From the NCBI GenBank assembly GCA_032173965.1, contig JAVUNC010000005.1, forward strand, positions 46,672,501-46,736,500: a stretch of 64,000 bases of DNA, read 5' to 3'. Each line of letters starts with the position of its first letter. Positions within the stretch are counted from its first letter, which is position 1. The notes below the pieces were generated by a model. It saw only the letters and a program-made list of their open reading frames with translations. It was not told where the DNA came from and made no database searches. Source of the stretch: Sitta carolinensis (Eukaryota; Chordata; Aves; Passeriformes; Sittidae). Of this stretch, positions 55,401 to 64,000 are shown piece by piece. The position numbers and the translations under genes were made by a program.

Positions 55401-58400
55401 GCACACATCTGATGGAGGGTGACATTTTAGAGAGGTTTGCAGAACTTTCCTTCAGGAGTATGTCCCAGATTTTTCACTTCCCCAGAGAGCAGGAAAGGTC
55501 AAGGAAGGCCCCCTTTCAGGTTCACTAGTACTATTTTCTCCTCCAGGTACAAAGATTCTGGCTGCTATTTGAGTTGTGGTAAGAAGCGAGCCATCAGCAA
55601 GAGCTTTGGGCCCAAAGTGAATGCAATCAGTCAAAGTCACTTCTTCCCTCTGTTTCAGAAATTTCTGCAGCATTTCTTTCTGCCTCAACAGGATGGGTTT
55701 TTATCACTTTCTTTACCTTGCTCTACATCAGTGTTCTTTAGGAAAGGAAGACTCTTTGGGTTAAAAGCTTATTATTGATAATGACAAAAAATAAAATATC
55801 CAATCTGTATAAAGGAATCAAAAACCTAACCTTTGCACATATGCAAACCAGGGTGTTCAAGAGGATGGGAGAGGGTATGTTTCTTTACCTGAACTCTGTG
55901 CAATAAGTATATAGAAATGTACCTCCTTCCCTAGACAACCTTCTTCCATTTTAGGGAAAAGCATCCCACCCCTCAGCAACCTGAAGAGTGAGAAGAGCCA
56001 GCAGTATCCACCAGAGCAGTAGATGGAGGTGCCCTGTCAGTGTGGTGCATACCACTGAACATGAGAATTCAGCCCATTCTTTCCATCCGTTCCCACTTCT
56101 CTACAAGCAGCATGGAAAATGAAAGCATCCTTCCCAAGATGTCAATCCAATCATCCAGATGTCAAATCATAACTGCATTTGCGCATTCAGGATCCCTTGG
56201 GATTTTTCTCAGCCATCACAGCTGATGATTCCCCAGAGTGGCTGTTGCATTGTCAGGTTTCTTGCAGTTTGCTTTCTGTGTGGCATCAAGCCCTGTCCAC
56301 CCATCACCACCCTGTCTGTGATTACCCCCCCTGTCAGCACTGCAGTAAATAAGTGTATATTCCCGGGTTTCTTGTTTTTCACTTTACAGAACTCTCTTGC
56401 CTAAAAACTGAATACTTCCCAAACAGAACAGACACCAATATCGAGAACAAACAGGAATTTTTTTACAGGCTCAGGAGCTCCATTCACTATCCATGCATTT
56501 ACCTACACATAAGAACCTTTGTCTGCTTTCTACAGGAGGTTATTGCACTTCAGCAACTGAGCCATTGTAAAGCTTTTGTCAGAGGTGCCTGTGATCTTAT
56601 AGGTTAGGAAAAATCTGGTCTCATGAGAGCTGGACAAGATCTCTCCAAAAAACAGAACTGTGATGACATACACCAAGCAGCACAGCAGAACTGAGTGAAG
56701 GAGAGCTCCATGCTCAAATTCCTGGGTACAAAAAACAAACCCTGGTTCTGGACAGACTGTTTTCTGGAGGGGAACACAGCCAGGCTCCTGACCCCATTTT
56801 GTCTTCAAAGATGCAGGTCTGAGGTTTGGGATTAGGACCCAGGTCTCTTGACCCTGACTGACATTAATGGCTCTTCTCCCTTCCTTACTCTACGGTGTTT
56901 ACCCTTTGGCTGTGGCAAATGCCTCTCAGTCCCCCACCCCTGCACATCCATTCTAAAGGCTGTTTGAGAGATTATTTGCCTGATAAAATTTTTCCGCTTT
57001 CTTTTCAGTCTTCCTTTGCCTCCCTTCTCAGCTGTATCCAGCGCCTCTTTTCCAAGACACTTTATGCCTCTAACCCCTCAGTCAGTAATAAGATGTGAAT
57101 GCTGACCTGTTCCACTTTCTTCAGGAGCTTTTCAGAGACCCACAGAGTTTTCTTCAGTTTTGGCCTTCTTCTTGAGGAAGGTTCCATGAACACCAGTGAA
57201 GTTCTGTCATTGTTTTTTGTCTTACCCTACCATAATTCTCACTTTGTCCTTTTACTCACTTTCTGCAGATAATTCCCAACAGTCAAGCTGCTGATATGTT
57301 AAGCTTATAGTCCACAAAACTTAAAATTCTCACCCATTTACAATTCATATTTCCCTAGCAAGTCAATGCAAAAATATTCACTGCCATCAGTGGATAAAAT
57401 ATGTCATCTTGTTACAGACTTTCCCCAAAGTATGCTGAGCAAGAAAATCCTGGATATTTACTACTATTCTTAACTTGCCTGTATTCACTGTGCACTGGCT
57501 CTCCTATCTGTCTGTGTGACCATGTTTTCACAGCTTATATTTACCTGGTAAGTATTTAGTGGCTACAGCCATCATCTAGGTCTCTCTGTGCAGCTTGCAG
57601 CGCAACAGGGCACTGGTTATTGGCAGGCTTTTTCCGTGAATAGAGTAACACAGATAATCAAAATAACCATAAGCTTGTTCTGCACAGTTCATAAATCAAA
57701 CTAACCAGGGCTGGTCTTTTGCATGACAGAGAATGATAGTCGTACTGCAGCCCGAGTGCTATTCATTACAGTGCCTGTTTCCCTAATTACCCCTCCATTT
57801 TCACACATTTCCTAACGGCCCGTTAGAAGGGCTTTGCACTGATGAAAGGCTGACACATCTCATCCCATGAAAGCACAGTTACATCTCTGCAGAGGGCAAA
57901 GTAACCTCTGTGAACAGCTTTCATTCACAGAGAGCTCCGAGACCCCCCAGGCTCAGGGAAAGTAAGAGATCTGCAATCACTGATTTGCCTTTGCCTGGCC
58001 ACAACAAATTCATAGGTTGCTGGAAGTCTGTCTTGAATTTATGTAAGTGATTTATATGTATTTAATGGCACTTGAAAAAACGGCAGAAACTCAAAAGGTG
58101 AGGTCTATTTTTTTTCCATTCATGCTTCAAAAGCTTCTCTCTCCACCCCCCCATCTCTCCTTTCCCCATCCCAGCATGAAACACACCCTTTGAAACACTA
58201 GCTACTCACTCCATGCATGTGACAGACTGATTAAACTCACAGATAATAACCTTGCAAGGCAGAGTCAAACTTGCAGCAGTACAGGCTGTTCTCATCATTG
58301 GCTCCCAAAAATAGTTCGTTGCCAATAAGAGTCAATCAGTTCAGGCTTTGCCAGCCTACACTTCTGCTGTCCTCCCCCATCCCAGGGGCTGCTGACACAA

Positions 58401-59157
58401 CTTGTCCCCTCCAGAGTGGTTGCAAGGCTCTAAATACCACCAGGGGTTGTGTATTGGTTGCTGAAAATACCTCAGGTTTGTAAGATTACTGTACACCAGG
58501 CTTCCAGGGGTCCTCCTTGTCTTTCCTCCCTCGTGTAAGGGAGATACAAGAGTCCTGGCCTGCCATAGCTATGAGACAGCATTTATGGACTTCAGTCTAC
58601 ATCTTCCACAACCTCCTAAGACCTAGTGGCAATGATGATCCTGGGACAGCTGTTCCAGCTCTGTCTCAACAATGCCCGCTGCAAGGACTCAGCACAACCA
58701 TCTACAAAGAGCAAGGAGAGGAAGCGTGAGATTGCAGACAAGCAGATCTGAAGGCATTTGGGAGGATACAACACGGAACAGAAAATAAAGTGCCAGGACA
58801 GAAACAAACAGAAAAGGGGTTCTCAATATGCAAGGGTGGAGTGCAGCACAGACAAGAAGCCAAGCCAAGACTTTGAACAGGTCATTTTGGGCAGAGAAAG
58901 CAGTCCATTATGTCTTAGACCTGTTCATTTTGATATCTACATCGCAAAAATTTTCTTCTGACGTCAAGCAGTGAACCTACTCTGAAGTCAATGAATTGCA
59001 GCGCTCGTGCCAGAGGTGAATTTGGCTCCCAAAGGACTTTTCTATGCCATGATTTAGATAATGAGCCTTCAAAGCTTATGTTGCAGCTATAGCATGAGTG
59101 GAGGAGAAAAAGGGCCAAAAAAGGCTGCAATAGAATAGCCATCTGTCATACTCAAGT

Positions 59158-59197
59158 CTAGAGCTCAGCTAACTCAGCTGAGCCTAGAGCTCAGCTA
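59158..59197 (+). repeat. 26-bp tandem duplication, 1.5 copies
   Basis: CTAGAGCTCAGCTA occurs at 59158-59171 and again at 59184-59197. The spacer is also rich in AGCT and CAGCTG palindromes. Confidence 0.8.
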
Positions 59198-60295
59198 CAG
59201 CATAAAATAAGGGCAAGAAATACTTGAAGTTAATGAGCACCCCTGGAGGAAATCCTACCCCCATCTAACAGTACAAAACAGTACAGATGCGTTAATACAG
59301 GCCTCTTTAGGAAAACTGCATCCCAGAATATTTTGTGAAGTTAAATGCAAGGCAGAAAATGGCATGCAGCATAAAGAATAGCTGGTGCACTGAGCAATCA
59401 AGAGGCAGTGCAAATGGCCATATAATTTTGCCTTTTAAAAGCAAGTTCATAAAAGCTCATTCATCCATAAAAATGCTGCGTTTCTGTTTTCTGCCTTCCT
59501 AGGAGCTTTCTTGCCTGCCCCCTTTATCTTCAGCTAGACTTTAGAACTTCTCAAAAGACAAAAAACACCTGTCCTTCCATGCCCAAATATTGCCTCCACA
59601 TTTCAAGGTTGTTTTATATAGCTCCTAAATATTTCCAGATAGGGCGAGTCAAAGAGTTCACAGGGCATCAGACTCATAATATATATCAAAAGTAATGCAG
59701 ATGATAACTGTCTATGAATATTACAGCACCACCACTACCCCCAAAAAAAGAAAAGTATATCAAGGCAGTATGTAATGAATACATTTGAAATTTAAAAAAC
59801 AGAAATAAATGAGATACAGTTTCAGGTATGGAAGACTAAATTTGTTTCCCAGTTTCTTTGAGAAGACAGAATTTGGCACTCCGGCATACAATGAAATCTA
59901 GACATCATTTTAAACACCATGACATTTAACCTTCAAACTCTCTTCAGCTTTGATGTCTGCAGGAGCTATTCAGACAGCAAGTTACGAACATCATTCATAA
60001 TGCTATAATACAGGTATTTAGTTTCCTAGTTGCACACAAGATCTCCAACTCTCTCCATATGTATGTTTAATTTATCTCTTGTAGTGTTTTATTTATCTAC
60101 TTTCAACACTTGGAGAGACTGACCTCTGGAAGGTGTTTTTGTGGTGCCTAATACAAGACACCATAAAAATGACATTAAAGAAAAGAGAGTTGATATATGA
60201 AAGTCCTAGGGAATTACACCAGCCCAGAAGACACGTACAAGAAGTCCAGAAGAGTGGAAGTTGAGGCAGTTAAATCACTGTGGATATAAACTGGT

Positions 60296-60328
60296 GATAG
60301 ATAGGAAGATAGACAGACAGACAGACAA
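60296..60328 (+). repeat. GATA/GACA tetranucleotide repeat
   Basis: Interrupted GATA units followed by about four perfect AGAC units. Confidence 0.8.
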
Positions 60329-60859
60329 ATACACATAGAAGATAGAGATGAAAGAAAAAAACAAAGATAAGGCCACGTAAGGCAATAAAGAGCAAAGCCT
60401 GGCTTAAAGAAGAAAATAGAAGAGACAATATGTATGTAGCCTTTATCCTTCTGCCAGGGTTACAGATGCTGTGTAGAAGGCAACCTGCCAAAGTTCCAAC
60501 CTCACCTTGAAGACATCAGCTGGCACACAGCACCGACAGTGAGTGACTGCAACAGCTCTTGGGCCCAAGCAGACCCTTGGCCTAGATGCACCCACTTGTT
60601 TCAAGTGGGAGAAATTCCTTACGAGCCCTGCTCCCTTGCCCCCTTCTTTCCTGTGACAACCTCCAGTGCCACTGTGTTGACCGTGGTCCAAAGGAACTGT
60701 TCCAACACACCTCTAACCATACAAACCACATCACAGAAATGCTTCCTCCATTGGTGACCAGGTAAAAGTGCTGACACTGTCACTGATGCTGTCACTTAGT
60801 GCCACCAAAGAGATTGCTGCAAATGGGGAAGCTCTGAGATTCAGAGTCCATTGCCTGTT

Positions 60860-61900
60860 GTGCAGACTGTTCCCCTTTTCTCCTCAGTTCTCCAAATTGC
60901 AACTAAACAATGCCAATCATTGTTCATAAGACTTATTTTCTACATCCCTGATTACTCTCGCTGCTTCCCCCAGTGTCATTCTAGTCTGTCCAGACCTTTT
61001 GTGAAGTGCTATCCAGAGAACTGCAGAGAGATTTTAAGCCTTACCATCACCCAGCAGAGCACAGAGATTACATCATATGCCTTGCAGGCTAAACTCCTAT
61101 TTATATGTGCAAGTACAGCATTTGCCTCTTTCTCAACAATACACAACCATGTTCAGCTTGTGATCCTCTTTTATCCTTCCCCCAATCCTTTTCTGCAGAA
61201 CTGTGATCTAGTTGATCTTTCTCTGCACTCTATTTATGTAGTCTATTGTTCCTGCCAAGGTACAATAGTTTGCACTTGTCTCTATTGAATTACATCACAG
61301 TTTTTCAGTGTACCTCCAGTTTGTCAATAGCATTATGAATTCTAACCCTGTTCTCCAACAAATTCACAGTCCCCCCAGCTTTCTGTCATCTTCAAATTTA
61401 ATATGTAGATTCTACATCCACTGCCAAGGCTATTAAAGAAAACATTGAACTGAACAGAGCACAGGACAGACCCTCACAGAATTCCAGTCCATTCTCCCTT
61501 CCCTTTTGACACTCATTTTGCATGCATTTGTTATTCATTCTCCTCAAGACCTTGTTCCTCTATATTGCTAGCAAAGTATGATAAAAGAGATGAAAAAACC
61601 TTATTGGAGGCCCTGGTAGATGACACCTTAAGTTTCACCTCTGTCCAAAATGTCTGTTACAGAAAGATGCGAGATTGGTCTGCCATGACTTGTTCTTAAC
61701 AAATCCTCATGGACTTCTGCAAGTCTTCATGTCATTATTCAGGTGCTGACAAAGAGTTTAGTTGATAATTCATTTCATATGTTTTCTTAGAATTAGGGTT
61801 AAGCAACAGTGATGCCATAAATCTACAACTACCGAGCTCCTTTCCCTTCTGCTCCCTCTGATCTTTTTTAAAGACAGGCATTGGTGTTTCCCCAGTATCT
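60860..61900 (-). mobile_element. ancient CR1 LINE fragment
   Basis: Ordered but diverged matches to amniote CR1 in reverse orientation include the AACATTGAACTGAACAGAGC region, the GCCCTGGTAGATGACACCTT region and the AAAGACAGGCATTGGTGTTT region. It is old and both ends are approximate. The songbird LTR lies about 360 bases to its right. Confidence 0.7.
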
Positions 61901-62262
61901 GGCAAATATCAGCTGGGTCAGCTTTACACATACAGATTCAATGCAATGCCTTCAGCAAATGCCCTTTCTGTAAATTTGCTTCGAAAATGGAGCAGGTTGG
62001 GTATGTAATATGTTTCTGCAACAGGAGAAAGGAGGTTGTTACTAAGCAGTTTAGTCAGTGTATCTATGACCCCATCTGCAGCACCTCAACTATTTCAGTT
62101 CTTCCTCCCACTCTGCACTCAGTTTTGTCAATATGCCTCGGTCCTGCTCAGCAGCATCCCCAGCTACTCTGTCCTGCTTACCCTACCCAACCTGTGTGTT
62201 CAGCAGGGACTGATGTTAGGTTGATGGCTTGCACCTTCCCTGATATGACAGCTCTCACACAC

Positions 62263-62809
62263 TGTCCTGGTTTCAGCTGGGATAGACTTAATTTTCTTGC
62301 TATTAGCTGATACAGTGCTGTGGCTTTGATTTAGTATGAGAATACTCTTGGTAACACACTGATTTTTTAGTTGTTGCTAAGTAATGCATACTTGAATTTC
62401 CCACACTCTGCCAGCAAGCAGGTGCACAAGAAGATTGGGGAGAGCATGGCCAGGACAGCCAACCTCAACAAGTCAAAGGGATATTTCATACCACAGAATG
62501 TCAAGCCTGGTATATAAACTGGGAGGAGTTGTTTGGCAGTCATCAGCTGCTGCTCAGGGATGAGTTGGGCATTGGTCAGCGGGCATTGAGAAATTGTATT
62601 GTGCATCACTTGTTTCTCTTGGGTTTTATTCCTCTCTTTGTTATATTCCTTCTTATTACTATTATTATTATACTTTATTTCAATTATTAAACTGCTTTTA
62701 TCTCAATATATCAGTCTTAGGTTTTTATGATTCTCTTCCTCATCCCACTGGCAGAGGTTAGCAAGGGACTGCTCAGTACATAGTTGTTGTCTGGCATTAA
62801 ACCACAACA
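62263..62809 (+). mobile_element. solo LTR of an avian endogenous retrovirus (ERVL-like)
   Basis: The 547-bp element begins TGTCCTGGTTTCAGC and ends AAACCACAACA, so it has the TG..CA ends of an LTR. It has a TATA box (TATATAAA, 62511-62518), a later ATTAAA (62686-62691) and an ATT microsatellite (62653-62671). I recognise this LTR from many passerine genomes; the family name is from memory and uncertain. Flanking pentamers CACAC and CTCAC agree at four of five positions, consistent with an aged target duplication. No internal viral coding region is adjacent, so it is a solo LTR left by recombination. It is oriented opposite to GRIN2B. Confidence 0.82.
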
Positions 62810-63440
62810 CTCACGCTTCATCCTCCTCCATCTCTTCTGAGACTTTTCAACCCTGACTTTCTGCTCTCTCCTGCACCCGCAGCTATGTCAGTGTGTCTTT
62901 CACCTCAATAAAAGCAGCTAATCCTGGGCAGGCAACAAGCTGTGAAATGTTTCAGTGTGAAAACGCAAGCTGTGGAAACCCAGAAGATGATCTGAGGTCT
63001 GCTTACACTTGTTCCAGTTACAGCAGAGGACAGGCTGGACAGGAGCCATCAGGGAATAACCCACTGGAGGAAGAAGGCAACTGAACTGTGCTCTGGTGCG
63101 ACAAGTGGAAGTCAACAGCAGGCACAAGTTCTATGCTGGAAGAAGTGAAGCAGTTAAGACAACTGGAGAAAGGAAGTTTCTCTGTACTGAGAGATCAATT
63201 AACTAGTGTGCTGGGGAAACAGTGCTGTTCCAGCAATGAGCTGTGATGGGCAAAATAGCTTTTTCATGTACTAAATACCATGTGCACTCTTCAGTGCAGA
63301 CAAGGACTCAGGTGCTCATCAATAATTGAGCTTGCTTGAAAAGGCATTTAGGAGAACTGCACAAGAGGCCAGCCTGCAGTTCTACCTCAGTCCCCACTGG
63401 GCTGCTCTTAGTGACCCAACCAGTGAGAATGAAAGAGAAA

Positions 63441-63466
63441 GGTGGAGGAGGTGGAGGTGGGGGGGA
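63441..63466 (+). repeat. GGA/GGT-rich purine tract
   Basis: Repeated GG doublets separated by single bases end in a run of seven or more G. It could form a two-layer quadruplex on the plus strand, which is the non-transcript strand of GRIN2B. Confidence 0.5.
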
Positions 63467-64000
63467 AGAGAAGGAAGTAAGAAAAGAGAGAGAAGAGGGG
63501 AGAGCCCCTTGCCAAAGGAAACAATGCATGGTGCAGAAAAGGCCTCCTTGATGCCCCATCTTATCACTCATGTAGTATAACCCTTTTCCTTTCAGAGCAA
63601 TTCCTGTTTTCCTCAGGATGCAGTCTCTGAGGCCGGCTCCAGGAGAAAATCTTGGACTGGAGTCAAGTAAAGCCAAGGACCCATCCCTTCCCCAGCAGCA
63701 CTGTTACCACATCCTGACCACTGCACTTCCCCAGACCTCAATGGACTTCACAGCTTTACGAAGAGCTGCCATAGACTATGGCATAGCTCAGTGAACTATG
63801 AAACATCTGATACTGCTTTGTGTCAATGGCCATTTAGGGAAAAGCACAGAGCCTTTACCCCGAATGAGAAGCCAACATTTAAACCCCCACCCCATCTGTC
63901 AAAACACATTTTCACATGGGGATGGTATAGAAGACTCTCTCCTAACAGCACAAGCTGATGTGTCCACTGCACTTCACCACAAATGTTAACTGTATGCAGC

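Larger units (their letters stand above)
40050..64000 (-). other. GRIN2B: GRIN2B intron 4 (incomplete, at least 24 kb)
   Basis: The acceptor at exon 5 is gtctccacag; the donor lies outside the window. It contains old CR1 pieces (43400-43600, 45100-45910, 60860-61900), a solo LTR (62263-62809), simple repeats and several GC-rich patches with random open frames (near 48350-48800, 49200-49850, 52100-52700, 53100-53500). I looked for exon 4, which should encode a sequence around MHPKLV and end KWER, and did not find it. Confidence 0.88.

Noticed and set aside
60296..60328. Short regularly spaced repeats considered as a CRISPR-like array
   Set aside because: They are simple GATA/GACA tetranucleotides without spacers, in an animal genome.

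Overview
This is vertebrate nuclear DNA, almost certainly from a bird and probably a songbird. The coding exons are short, in-frame and flanked by GT..AG introns. The intergenic-looking sequence carries CR1 LINE fragments, including 3' ends with the CATAGAAT-type tail typical of birds. A solo LTR near the right end belongs to a family I recognise from passerine genomes. No bacterial, plasmid, phage or CRISPR feature is present.

One gene can be identified: GRIN2B, the GluN2B subunit of the NMDA-type glutamate receptor, on the minus strand. Nine coding exons are visible, corresponding to exons 5 to 13 in the usual mammalian numbering. They run from 40049 (right) to the stop codon at 8644 (left). 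They encode the ligand-binding core S1, M1, the re-entrant pore loop M2, M3, S2, M4 and the whole intracellular C-terminal tail ending in the PDZ ligand ESDV. The amino-terminal domain exons (2 to 4), the start codon and the promoter were not found and must lie beyond the right edge.

Layout from left to right. Positions 1-1944: sequence beyond a candidate distal poly(A) site, or still UTR. Positions about 1945-8643: 3' UTR, with four G-quadruplex motifs and three Pumilio-type motifs on the transcript strand. Positions 8644-10551: exon 13. Positions 10552-17612: exons 12, 11 and 10 with a CR1 in intron 10. Positions 17613-33840: a 16-kb intron 9 with two CR1 fragments. Positions 33841-40049: exons 9 to 5 in a compact cluster. 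Positions 40050-64000: intron 4 (at least 24 kb) with several old CR1 pieces, simple repeats and the LTR.

The most notable irregularity is in exon 10. A run of five G (transcript sense) stands where the family frame needs six, which shifts the frame in a region that cannot normally tolerate it. An assembly or sequencing indel is the likeliest cause. No new multi-gene system is visible. The more interesting non-coding signals are the G-quadruplex set and the Pumilio pair in the 3' UTR, and a few homeodomain-site-rich intronic blocks that could be conserved enhancers.
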